Shown here piece by piece: positions 1-7,434 of a stretch of 40,143 nucleotides of DNA (position 1 is its first letter; the number at the start of each line of letters is the position of its first letter). Below the pieces are notes generated by a model. It did no database searches and was not told the DNA's origin. It worked only from the letters and a program-made list of their open reading frames with translations. Where the stretch lies: contig NZ_JAEPMO010000017.1 in the NCBI RefSeq assembly GCF_017643905.1, positions 1 through 40,143 on the forward strand, given 5' to 3'. A program made the position numbers and the translations under genes. The DNA is from Marivita sp. (GTDB lineage Bacteria > Pseudomonadota > Alphaproteobacteria > Rhodobacterales > Rhodobacteraceae).

Positions 1-23
1 AACCGCTAAATCATTGAAATAAC

Positions 24-725
24 TCAGCCAGCCACCCTCAATTCAGGCGAATTTCGGCGGATTTTGTCGAACTTGGGTTCCCACGCTGTCACGGCCTCGT
101 CGGACGCAAACGTGCGCACTACGCCGTTGGTGTAGGACGGGTAGAGATAGCCCTGGAAGAAGCGGTGCTTGAGACCCTTCGGACCCGCCGGGAAGCCGAA
201 CTTGGGTTCACCCACGGCCGCATGGACATTCGCCGACCATTCGATCAGCTGGTCATAGGTCAATGCGTCGATATCCGCGCCTTCAGGCAGGTATTGCAGC
301 GCTTCCTTGTTGGCCGCCATGATGTAGCTGGCTTGCATCCAAGGGATTTACTGCATGGTGTCGGTGCCAAGTTTGGCCAGTGTGTTGAACGTGGCCGAGG
401 CGGAGGACACACCCAGATCGTCGAGATCAACCAGATCATCGGGGTTCATTGCCGAGAAATCACCGTGCAGCGATCCGAGGACACCAATGCTGCCAGAACC
501 CGCCTGCAATTCAGCCTGCAGACGGGTGAGCCATGGGCCACCTTCGTTTGGCTGGTAGTCCACGCCGCCCGCAAAACCCGAAAGCACCTGCTCTGTCATG
601 GACTGCGCTTCTTCGGCAGGACGTGCCTGCGTGGACCAGAAAAGAACGTCGGCCTGAGCGGCAACCGCAGCGCATGACATGGCTATGGCGGATGCTGCGC
701 CGAATGTTTTTGAGAATAGGGTCAT
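24..725 (-). pseudogene. Broken ABC sugar-transporter substrate-binding protein
   Basis: Remnant of a family-1 extracellular solute-binding protein, which would deliver a sugar or polyol to an ABC permease in the periplasm. The start at 725 opens a good signal peptide (MTLFSKTF, hydrophobic stretch, AQA cleavage region). Codon 126 is TAA (348-350), but the same frame continues as IPWMQASYIMAANKEAL, a typical solute-binding segment, and stays open to about position 80. From there to 24 the translation no longer looks like the family and soon stops, far short of the usual 400 or more residues. So there is one nonsense change and a lost or displaced 3' end. The gene is divergent from the LacI gene at 996, its likely former regulator. 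The left part of the transporter operon, if present, lies outside the window. Sequencing error cannot be excluded for the stop but does not explain the truncated end. Confidence 0.75.
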
Positions 726-862
726 GTTTCCTGCCAGATTTTGACCTGTGGGCTGACCGGATCGGCATTGCCCGTGTCGTCTGCGCCAAGTCGGGCTTGG
801 CTGTTTCGGCGTTGACGAACTGCCCGCAATCGGCAGCGCGAATCTCCCCCTTGATGTTGGAC

Positions 863-882
863 AACGATATATCGTTATATCA
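863..882. promoter_or_regulatory. Putative LacI-family operator
   Basis: 863-876 is a perfect 14-bp palindrome, AACGATATATCGTT. The overlapping 12-mer ATCGTTATATCA (871-882) recurs at 969-980, just before the LacI start. LacI regulators usually bind palindromes with a central CpG or TpA, and two spaced operators in the shared upstream region would fit autoregulation plus control of the divergent transporter gene. The binding itself is inferred. Confidence 0.5.
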
Positions 883-968
883 TCATCCAACCAAAAATTT
901 TGGGGAAAACAAGCAAAAACCAGTAGTGAATATTGATTTCAAAGCGATTTACAGGCATTTTTTGAATT

Positions 969-980
969 ATCGTTATATCA
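969..980. promoter_or_regulatory. Second copy of the putative LacI operator half
   Basis: ATCGTTATATCA is an exact 12-base direct repeat of 871-882, placed 15 bases before the GTG start of the LacI gene, where a bound repressor would block its transcription. The spacing between copies is 98 bases. Confidence 0.4.
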
Positions 981-995
981 AGTCAGAGCGGATTC

Positions 996-2009
996 GTGAC
1001 CCCCAAACCCACTCTCAGCACCGTCGCAAAAGAAGCCGGCGTGTCGATTCCGACCGTGAGCCAGGTCATGCGAGGCACGGGTCGCATCTCCGACGAGACC
1101 CGCGAAAAGGTGCTGAACGCCGCCCGCAAGCTGCATTATCTGCCGAATTCCCGTGCAGCCGCGATGCGGTCGGGCGAGAACCGGGAAATCGGGTTCGTGA
1201 TCAATCAGCTGGGCAACCCGTTCAATGCCGAAGTGGTGGGTGGCGTCGTCGATCTGCTTGAGGCCGAAGGATATCTTGTGTCTGTCGTCGACACCCGCGA
1301 CGACCGAGACCGCCAGAAACGACAGCTTGAATCCTTCATTCAACACGGGCGTGGCGGCCTGCTATGGGTGCCCGCCGTGGATACCTCGCAAGACACCTTC
1401 GACATGCTGGCCGCACAGCGCATTCCCGTCGTCACTTTCCTGCGTCATGTCCGCCGCGACCTGGATCACGTCGGCATCCGCAATACCGAAGCCACGGCCA
1501 CCGCCACACGGTATCTCGCCGACCTTGGGCACCGGCACATCGCCTATCTGGGCGGGACCGACGAAACACTGGTCCGCAAGGAACGTATCGCAGGCTACAA
1601 ACAGATAGTGGCGGAGCGGAATCTTGGTCCCGGCCTTGTCTGGAGTTGCGAGGACAACAAGCTTGCCGGTCTGAACGCAATGGGCGCTTTGCTTCAGGCC
1701 CATCCCGAGATCACGGCGGTCGTCTGCAATGGTGACATGGTCGCGCTTGGCGCCTGCCTTTCGCTGAACCGCGCAGGGAAACGGCCCGGCGTTGATGTCT
1801 CCGTATTCGGGTTCGACGACATTCAGGATGCAGCCGTGGCAACGCCTGCGCTGACGACCATGGCGGTCTCGCCACACAAGCTTGGCCGCAAACTCGCGCG
1901 CGCCCTGCTGGATCGCATTGCCGACCCGGACATGCCGCCCGTCGTGTCGGAGATCTCGGCCGAGCCCATCATCCGCGACACCACTGGCGCCCCTGCCCGT
2001 TCAGCATAG
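996..2009 (+). CDS. LacI-family transcriptional regulator
   Basis: 337-residue repressor of the LacI/GalR type. An N-terminal helix-turn-helix (TLSTVAKEAGVSIPTVSQVM, residues about 6-25) and hinge (LHYLPNSRAAAMRSG) are followed by the periplasmic-binding-like effector domain (IGFVINQLGNPFNAEVV to the C-terminus) with the usual GDMVALG and FGFDDI motifs. The GTG at 996 is chosen because the HTH begins within a few residues. It probably senses a sugar and controls the divergent transporter gene, which is now broken, so this may be an orphan repressor or may act on genes left of the window. Length is normal for the family. The following 155 bases to 2164 hold no recognisable gene or clear terminator. 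Confidence 0.92.
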   Translation: MTPKPTLSTVAKEAGVSIPTVSQVMRGTGRISDETREKVLNAARKLHYLPNSRAAAMRSGENREIGFVINQLGNPFNAEVVGGVVDLLEAEGYLVSVVDTRDDRDRQKRQLESFIQHGRGGLLWVPAVDTSQDTFDMLAAQRIPVVTFLRHVRRDLDHVGIRNTEATATATRYLADLGHRHIAYLGGTDETLVRKERIAGYKQIVAERNLGPGLVWSCEDNKLAGLNAMGALLQAHPEITAVVCNGDMVALGACLSLNRAGKRPGVDVSVFGFDDIQDAAVATPALTTMAVSPHKLGRKLARALLDRIADPDMPPVVSEISAEPIIRDTTGAPARSA

Positions 2010-2164
2010 CCGTGCGGTCAAGACAGAACCGCTTCTTGTGCGTTTTTTTGACGAAATATCAGAATCTTACAGCAGTTCGCTAAACCTTCCGTCGTGACCC
2101 CGGATGTGGTCACCGATCCCTTCGATGCGCTGTCCAGAGGCACGCGTGCCTTGCAAGAGGTTCC

Positions 2165-2977
2165 TCAGAGCAACATGTCGGGTTGGTCGATGATCAGTTG
2201 GTTCCAGATCGTCTGAAAATGCAGCCACCCGATATAGTCGCTACCCACATGCTCGCGGCTGTAGCGCGCGCGGTCGTCGGGGATGCGGATCGGCGTGATG
2301 CCGGAGGCGGCAATGTCGAGCTGTTGCTGGCAGCAGCGCTCCAGAGCGATGAACCAGAACGCGGCCGAGTCGATGCTGTGGCGGCTTGCGGTCAAAAGTC
2401 CGTGGTTCTGATGCAGCGCGGCTTTCACACCCTTGAAGGCTTTGGCGACGTCTGAACCCGCGTGGTTCTCCACCGCGACCTGTCCGCCCTGCTCGCCGAT
2501 CACCACATGGTCCTCAAAGAACGCACAGGCGTCCTGCGTGAAAGGGTCGATGGGCCGCCCCGTCGCGCACCAAGCGGTGCCGTAGGTTGTGTGGGCGTGG
2601 CACATGGCAATGATGTCGGGATGTTCCTCATGCACATTCGCGTGCAGCACGAACCCCGCGCGGTTCACGGCATAGTCGCCTTCGATTACCGTGCCTTTGT
2701 GATCCACAAGGATCAGGTTCGACAGCTTCACCTTGTCGAAATGAATGCACATCGGGTTGGTCCAGTAAAGCTCCGGCCGTTCCGGATCGCGCACCGTCAG
2801 GTGCCCGGCAAAGCCATAGTCGAACCGCTGTTGCGCAAAGGCGCGGCACGCGGCCACCAGCCGTTCCTTGCGGTGCTGGCGTTCGGCTTCGATACTGTCG
2901 AATTCCGGTAGCTCGGGAAAAATCAGCCCATCCTGTTCAGGCTGGTAGATCGAAACGCGGTTCCCAAGATCGAGCAT
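2165..2977 (-). CDS. Class II aldolase/adducin family protein
   Basis: 270-residue zinc-type aldolase-fold protein. It has the metal-binding His pair in CHAHTTYG, a third His in HQNHGLLT and the preceding acidic segment EEHPD, all usual for the fuculose-phosphate aldolase and adducin head family. Such enzymes cleave or epimerise phosphorylated sugars, or act as decarboxylases or lyases on related compounds; the substrate here is unknown. Start 2977 is preferred because an AGAAGG stretch lies ten bases upstream, whereas an upstream in-frame start at 3046 would put the intergenic terminator inside the protein. It is last in the minus-strand group after the GMC dehydrogenase, separated from it by a terminator hairpin, so it may be expressed at a lower level. 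Confidence 0.85.
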   Translation of the reverse strand: MLDLGNRVSIYQPEQDGLIFPELPEFDSIEAERQHRKERLVAACRAFAQQRFDYGFAGHLTVRDPERPELYWTNPMCIHFDKVKLSNLILVDHKGTVIEGDYAVNRAGFVLHANVHEEHPDIIAMCHAHTTYGTAWCATGRPIDPFTQDACAFFEDHVVIGEQGGQVAVENHAGSDVAKAFKGVKAALHQNHGLLTASRHSIDSAAFWFIALERCCQQQLDIAASGITPIRIPDDRARYSREHVGSDYIGWLHFQTIWNQLIIDQPDMLL

Positions 2978-3011
2978 GATAATGCTGCCTTCTGCAAATT
3001 GTATCAGATGG

Positions 3012-3042
3012 AAAAAAAACGGCGCCCCCGAAGGAGCGCCGT
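3012..3042 (-). terminator. Intrinsic terminator or attenuator after GMC gene
   Basis: Perfect 7-bp stem (3019-3025 with 3036-3042, ACGGCGC/GCGCCGT), followed on the minus strand by eight T residues (3012-3019). It lies between the GMC stop and the class II aldolase start, so it can end or reduce transcription into the aldolase gene. Confidence 0.8.
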
Positions 3043-3049
3043 CCATGGC

Positions 3050-4624
3050 TCAGAGGTTCTGCGCGCTCATTTCCCGCGCGATGTGGTCCGCTTGCCGGAT
3101 CGCCAGCGCCACGATGGTCAGCGTCGGATTTTCCGCGGCCCCGGTGGTGAATTGCGAGCCATCCGAGATGAACAGGTTCGCAATGTCGTGGGTCTGGCCC
3201 CACTTGTTCACCACACCGTCGCGCGCGTTTTCGGACATCCGGTTGGTGCCGAGGTTGTGCGTCGACGGATAAGGCGGCGTCGGGAAGGTGCGGGTTGCCC
3301 CAACCGCCTCGTAGATCGCCTGACCCTGCTTGTAGGCATGGTTGCGCATCGCGATGTCGTTCGGGTGGTCGTCGAAATGCACGTTGGCCACCGGCAAACC
3401 GTACTTGTCTTTGACGTCATGGTTGAGCGTGACGCGGTTGGTTTCCTGCGGCATGTCTTCGCCAACGATCCACATGCCCGCCATGTTCTCGTAATGATCA
3501 AGCGCGGAGGTAAACTCGCGGCCCCAACCACCCGGATCAAGGAAAGCCGCCATGAAGGGCAGACCCAGAGACAGGGTCTCAAGCTCGTACCCGCCAACGA
3601 ACCCGCGCGATGGGTCATGGCGTGCCTCGTCCTGGATGATGCCCGCCATCGTGGTGCCGCGCCACATCTTCACCGGCTTGTCGAAGACGCCATAGACCGA
3701 CCCGGTCATGTGCCGCATGTAGTTGCGCCCCACCTGACCCGAGCTGTTGGCCAAGCCGTCCGGAAACATCGAAGACGCAGAGTTCATGAGCAGGCGCGGG
3801 CTTTCGAAGGAGTTGCCCGCGACGCAGACGATGCGCGCCTTCTGCATCTGCAGCGTGCCGTTCGCGTCATAATATTCGACGCCCGTGACCTTGCCCGCTT
3901 CGTTGTGCAGAATGCGGGCGACATGGCTTTGCGGACGCACTTCAAGGTTTCCGGTCGCCTCACCCTCGGGGATCTCGTGATAGCCAGCTGACCATTTCGC
4001 ACCCCATTTGCACCCCTGAAAGCAGAAGCCAGTCTGCTGGCACATCAACCGTGCGTTGTCGTCATTGCGCGACGTGATGGCCATTCGGCCGGTGCTGACC
4101 TCTTTGTAGCCCAGCGCCTTGGCGCCCTTTTCGAAGACGAGGTAGTTGTTGTTGCCCGGCAGGCCCGGACGATTGCCCGTACGCGTCACGTTCAGCTTGT
4201 CTTCGGCCAGCGTGTACCACGGGTCCATCTCGGCCGCGTCGATCGGCCAGTCGAGCAGGTTTGCCCCCTGAACCGGACCATAGGTGGTTGCGGCTTTCCA
4301 CTCGTGCTCCTGAAAGCGCAGGCTGGCGCCAGCCCAGTGCTGGGTTGTGCCGCCCACGGATTTCACGATCCATGCGGGCAGACCCGAAAAATCCTTGGCC
4401 ACGCGCCAGTCACCGCTGGTGGTACGCGGATCGAGCCAGGCCAACTGGCCAAAACTTTCCCATTCATCGTTGATGAAATCCTCGGGCAGATGCCGCGCGC
4501 CAGCTTCCAAAGCCACGACGCTTATGCCCTTGCGGGCCAATTCGCTTGCCACGACACCGCCGCCGGCGCCAGTGCCGATAACAACGACGACACTGTCGTC
4601 ATTCAGATCAAAAGGTGCAGTCAT
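3050..4624 (-). CDS. GMC-family FAD-dependent dehydrogenase, large subunit
   Basis: 524-residue glucose-methanol-choline oxidoreductase. The FAD-binding Rossmann motif GTGAGGG is at residues 17-23, with the E of LEAG about 20 residues on. The family's C-terminal signature is present as THNLGTNRM and AENPTLT, which hold the active-site His and Asn. A cysteine group (MCQQTGFCFQGC) sits where gluconate and glucose dehydrogenases of this type carry an iron-sulfur cluster. The next upstream gene encodes a Tat-exported small subunit, matching membrane-bound FAD dehydrogenases that oxidise sugars, sugar acids or polyols and pass electrons to the respiratory chain. This subunit has no signal of its own, so it would travel with the small subunit. 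A GGGAGG ribosome site precedes the start. The substrate is not evident, and no cytochrome c subunit gene is nearby. Confidence 0.9.
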   Translation of the reverse strand: MTAPFDLNDDSVVVVIGTGAGGGVVASELARKGISVVALEAGARHLPEDFINDEWESFGQLAWLDPRTTSGDWRVAKDFSGLPAWIVKSVGGTTQHWAGASLRFQEHEWKAATTYGPVQGANLLDWPIDAAEMDPWYTLAEDKLNVTRTGNRPGLPGNNNYLVFEKGAKALGYKEVSTGRMAITSRNDDNARLMCQQTGFCFQGCKWGAKWSAGYHEIPEGEATGNLEVRPQSHVARILHNEAGKVTGVEYYDANGTLQMQKARIVCVAGNSFESPRLLMNSASSMFPDGLANSSGQVGRNYMRHMTGSVYGVFDKPVKMWRGTTMAGIIQDEARHDPSRGFVGGYELETLSLGLPFMAAFLDPGGWGREFTSALDHYENMAGMWIVGEDMPQETNRVTLNHDVKDKYGLPVANVHFDDHPNDIAMRNHAYKQGQAIYEAVGATRTFPTPPYPSTHNLGTNRMSENARDGVVNKWGQTHDIANLFISDGSQFTTGAAENPTLTIVALAIRQADHIAREMSAQNL

Positions 4625-4732
4625 ATGTGTTCCTCCCGGAACCGGCCATCATTGCCCCCGCATCGGTCGACCCGGTCTCGTCTCCTAGCGGTCACGAGAG
4701 GTCGCCAAAGCAGGCAACGCGGCGGGTTTCGA

Positions 4733-5257
4733 TTATAGCCAGTTGATGTCGTTGAAACCGCGATCGATGTAACCGCCCTGCGAGAAGGACTCGCCCTCGT
4801 AGCCAAAGATCGGCCAGACCGCCTTCTGGTTATAGAGGCCTGTGACCAGTCCGCCGCGGATCTGCTGGAAGAACGCGCTGTCCTCCATGCCGCGCAGAAT
4901 GTCGACGCGGTCGCGTTCCCATCCCGTGGCGAGATAGCTGTCAAAGCCCTTGCCCTGAGCGGCCGCATTCAATGCGGCAATCCCGGCCGTGATCCCTGCG
5001 GCGGCATCGGCGCTGTCATAGCCCTTGACCGCGATCACATAGTATTCATCGGCCACCTGATCATGCGGATAGATATCGCGCGCCATCTGGACAAGCGTGG
5101 CAAAGGTTTCTGCATCGAGATGCGTGGCTTCATAGGCCCATGCCGCGTCAGGCGCGGCAAGGAACCCGGTCCCGACGACAAAGGACGCACCCGCAGCACT
5201 TGCGCGCTTGAGCAGGTCACGCCGGGTCAGCCCACGCAGGCTTTCTTTCTGTGACAT
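4733..5257 (-). CDS. Tat-exported small subunit of FAD dehydrogenase (gluconate 2-dehydrogenase subunit 3-like)
   Basis: 174 residues with a clear twin-arginine signal (TRRDLLKRASAAG followed by a hydrophobic run and AWA). The rest is a helical domain with the IYPHD motif of gluconate 2-dehydrogenase subunit 3 proteins. In that family the small subunit carries the folded FAD subunit across the membrane by the Tat pathway and stabilises it. The start at 5257 is set by the strong GGGAGGAG site just upstream. The gene lies 108 bases before the GMC gene on the same strand, so the two very probably form one enzyme. The third subunit of the classical complex, a triheme cytochrome c, is not seen in this window. 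Confidence 0.82.
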   Translation of the reverse strand: MSQKESLRGLTRRDLLKRASAAGASFVVGTGFLAAPDAAWAYEATHLDAETFATLVQMARDIYPHDQVADEYYVIAVKGYDSADAAAGITAGIAALNAAAQGKGFDSYLATGWERDRVDILRGMEDSAFFQQIRGGLVTGLYNQKAVWPIFGYEGESFSQGGYIDRGFNDINWL

Positions 5258-5313
5258 GTGTAGTCTCCTCCCTGTTTGATGTGCACCCGTTGGGTAGGAC
5301 GGGTGCGGCCTGA

Positions 5314-5709
5314 TCACTTGAACCGCCCACCGCGTTCGAGCACCTCGATCTGGTACCCGTCCGGATCGGCGACGAAGAAAAACCGGGCGATCACCTCGCC
5401 TGCCGGTGCAAAGGACACGAGTTTGCGGGGGTTGAGGCCTTCCGCCTCGAACCGGGCATGCTCGGAGTCCAGATCGGTGACCGAGACAGCAAGGTGGCCG
5501 TAGCCGTTGCCAAGATCGTAAGGCTCGGTCTGACCCTTGTTCACGGTCAACTCGAGTTCGAACTCGGTTTCGGGATTGCTCAGATAGATCAGCGTGAAGT
5601 CCGGGAAATCGAGCCGGTCCGCGACTTTGAGGCCAAATGCCTTGTCGTAGAACGCGACCGACCGCTCCTCATCAAGAACGCGGATCATCGAATGGATTTG
5701 CTTGGCCAA
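5314..5709 (-). CDS. Glyoxalase/VOC-family protein (lactoylglutathione lyase-like)
   Basis: 131-residue vicinal oxygen chelate protein resembling bacterial glyoxalase I, which converts the methylglyoxal-glutathione adduct to lactoylglutathione. Candidate metal ligands are in the expected order: His6 near the N-terminus, a Glu in ETEFELELT, His in YGHLAVSV and Glu in YQIEVLERG. The start is TTG at 5709. It is supported by AGGAG six bases upstream and because the first ATG (5688) would remove His6. It sits between the RHH protein and the Tat small subunit on the same strand, so it may detoxify an aldehyde or dicarbonyl made by the dehydrogenase. Another VOC activity is possible. Confidence 0.8.
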   Translation of the reverse strand: MAKQIHSMIRVLDEERSVAFYDKAFGLKVADRLDFPDFTLIYLSNPETEFELELTVNKGQTEPYDLGNGYGHLAVSVTDLDSEHARFEAEGLNPRKLVSFAPAGEVIARFFFVADPDGYQIEVLERGGRFK

Positions 5710-5770
5710 GGGTGACTCCTGCGGTTGGTTTCTATGTCCATTCGCAGGGTAGTCGGGTCGTCAGGGGGCA

Positions 5771-5794
5771 CGGGTAGTATGCCTGTACTACCCG
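5771..5794. promoter_or_regulatory. 24-base inverted repeat upstream of glyoxalase/GMC operon
   Basis: Perfect 9-bp arms CGGGTAGTA (5771-5779) and TACTACCCG (5786-5794) around a 6-base loop, lying in the 116-base gap between the RHH and glyoxalase genes. A T run follows only on the plus strand, where no gene needs terminating, so an operator for the minus-strand operon is more likely than a terminator. Confidence 0.45.
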
Positions 5795-5825
5795 CCTATT
5801 TTTTGCAGATGACAGTGCGTGGGGC

Positions 5826-6119
5826 TCATTCCGCCGCCATGGCGTGTGCGGTGCCGGATTGATTGAGTTCCATGAATTTCAGGCAGGCGCAGCGCAGCAA
5901 CGAGGTGAAGTTTTTCGGCTCGCCGCGACGTTCCAGAACTTCGGAATGCAGGGTCGATATGAACATCGGGGTCGATACGCCATCGCGGGCCGCAATTTCG
6001 TCAAGCGTTGCCCAAAACGCGTTTTCGAGGCGAATTGACGTACTTTGACCGTTCAGGCGTAAACGCCGCGTGGTGCTTGTGTAGCGTTCGGGATCTTGTC
6101 CCGCAAAGACTTCACACAT
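5826..6119 (-). CDS. Ribbon-helix-helix domain protein
   Basis: 97-residue small protein. Its centre (STSIRLENAFWATLDEIAAR, then DGVSTPMFISTLHSEV) matches the RHH_4 type of ribbon-helix-helix domain: a beta strand for DNA contact followed by two helices. RHH proteins bind DNA as dimers. This subtype is common in Rhodobacteraceae beside oxidoreductase genes, and its targets are mostly not known. A GGGAGG site lies eight bases before the ATG. It is divergent from the GntR gene and shares the palindrome at 6162-6177. It could regulate the dehydrogenase operon downstream. Confidence 0.8.
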   Translation of the reverse strand: MCEVFAGQDPERYTSTTRRLRLNGQSTSIRLENAFWATLDEIAARDGVSTPMFISTLHSEVLERRGEPKNFTSLLRCACLKFMELNQSGTAHAMAAE

Positions 6120-6161
6120 GGTTCATCCTCCCAAAAATCATGCGTTAAGCATTCAACACGT

Positions 6162-6177
6162 ATTTCGTATACGAAAT
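6162..6177. promoter_or_regulatory. Putative GntR/FCD operator
   Basis: Perfect 16-bp palindrome ATTTCGTATACGAAAT in the divergent region between the RHH and GntR genes. GTATAC-centred palindromes are typical operators of FCD-type GntR regulators, so this is the likely binding site of the product at 6247 and would control both directions. Confidence 0.65.
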
Positions 6178-6246
6178 TTTTATTTTAATCTATGGCTTCG
6201 AAAAAGACATGCGACCAAGGTCTGGTCTGCGTGTTAAAGGATGGAC

Positions 6247-6918
6247 ATGCAGACGATAGAACAGCCCAAATCGCTGACCGAGCAAACATACGATATCCTG
6301 CTGAATGCGATCTGTTCTGGAGAGTTCGAACCGGGGGAGCGGCTCAATCAGGACGAGATCGCAGCCCGCCTGAAAGTCTCGCGACAGCCGGTGAACAGCG
6401 CGATCTCCCTGCTCAAGGCCAACGGGTTCGTCGAAGACACCGGACGCCGGGGTGTCGTGGTTTCACGCATCAGCCCCGAGCAGTTCCTCTCGATCTACGA
6501 ATTCCGCAGCGCCGTCGAACCCTTTGCGATCCGCCTCGCACATGAGCGCAAACCGGCGGATGCCGCACAAGAGGCGGAGATGATGCTCAAACGCGGTTGG
6601 GAAGCGGTGCGATCCAACGATCCGCATCAGCAGATTGCTGTCGATTTCGAGTTCCACGAAATGATCTACACTTGGGCCGGCAACGACACCATCCAGACCA
6701 CGATGCGCACCAACTGGCATCACATCCGCCGATCCATGGCGGTGGTTGTGCGCGGCGTCGTGTCGGCCGACACCTCATGGACGGAACACAGCCGGGTGAT
6801 CGAGGCGTTGATGCAAGGCGATGTCGCCCGTGCCGAAGACGAAATGAAGGCGCATATCGATCACGCCATGGCCAAGACGGTGAACCGTCTTTCGGAGACG
6901 GAAGCAGCACCGTCGTAA
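6247..6918 (+). CDS. GntR-family regulator (FadR/FCD subfamily)
   Basis: 223-residue regulator. The N-terminal winged helix-turn-helix has the GntR pattern (LTEQTYDILLNAICSGEFEP, then LNQDEIAARLKVSRQPVNSAI). The C-terminal helical FCD effector domain has the expected metal or ligand residues, such as the His in FEFHEMIY and in EHSRVIEAL. FCD regulators usually sense organic or sugar acids and repress catabolic operons. The second ATG (6247) is preferred: AAAGG ends six bases before it but abuts the first ATG at 6241. The divergent RHH-glyoxalase-GMC genes are the obvious target through the palindrome at 6162; the hydrolase-ABC operon downstream is another possibility. Confidence 0.9.
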   Translation: MQTIEQPKSLTEQTYDILLNAICSGEFEPGERLNQDEIAARLKVSRQPVNSAISLLKANGFVEDTGRRGVVVSRISPEQFLSIYEFRSAVEPFAIRLAHERKPADAAQEAEMMLKRGWEAVRSNDPHQQIAVDFEFHEMIYTWAGNDTIQTTMRTNWHHIRRSMAVVVRGVVSADTSWTEHSRVIEALMQGDVARAEDEMKAHIDHAMAKTVNRLSETEAAPS

Positions 6919-7434
6919 GTACCTCAAAAGACATCGCGCACCCGAAACCTGCAGCTTTGTTCGCGCGCAGAACCCGGTTCACTTTTTGCCCGCGACCCGT
7001 GCGAAACCAACGGACAGAATCGGTTTCACGCCTCGCAGAGTGCGGTTCACCCAGAGATTCAGCCGATCGGAAGATCAAGAACATATAATGATACTACATT
7101 TCAAATGTTCTTACATGTGTCGAGGTGGACAATTCCCCAGGCAGAGCGCACGCAACGTGATCGACTGAGTATCCTCCAATTTTTGAAATAATATTCTGTT
7201 TTACATAGATTTATTTTTCTCAATATCACATTGAGCTACCCACCCCGGAACACGCAAGCTGAGCGTTTGAAATTTTTATTTTGACATTTGATCTAATGTT
7301 AGAACATAAGTTCACAACCGCAGCACATGTTCAGGCGGCGTAAGGGACACACCCAAAGCCACCCTGACCGACCGCGAACACAAAGACCCCGCAACGTGAA
7401 GAGCATGGTCAAAGGCACCTAAAGGGAGGGAAAA
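6919..7434 (+). promoter_or_regulatory. Intergenic region with promoter for hydrolase-ABC operon
   Basis: 516 bases without a supported gene. The part from about 7080 to 7310 is clearly more AT-rich than its surroundings. A possible sigma-70 promoter is TTGACA at 7281-7286 with CATAAG at 7305-7310 (18-base spacer). An inverted repeat ATGTT-AG-AACAT (7296-7307) lies across this spacer and could be an operator. The GTATAC palindrome seen at 6162 is not found here. The stretch 6919-7080 shows nothing I recognise. Confidence 0.4.

Noticed and set aside
165-677. Long plus-strand reading frame opposite the broken binding-protein gene
   Set aside because: Arg-rich shadow with no start signal; the minus strand carries a clear signal peptide and family motifs.
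2010-2060. Possible terminator after LacI (GCGGT...ACCGC then a T run)
   Set aside because: Only a 5-bp stem with a 9-base loop, and the T run is separated from the stem by about 10 bases.
6986-7168. 60-codon frame in the gap after the GntR gene
   Set aside because: No ribosome site, no recognisable feature and poor codon pattern.
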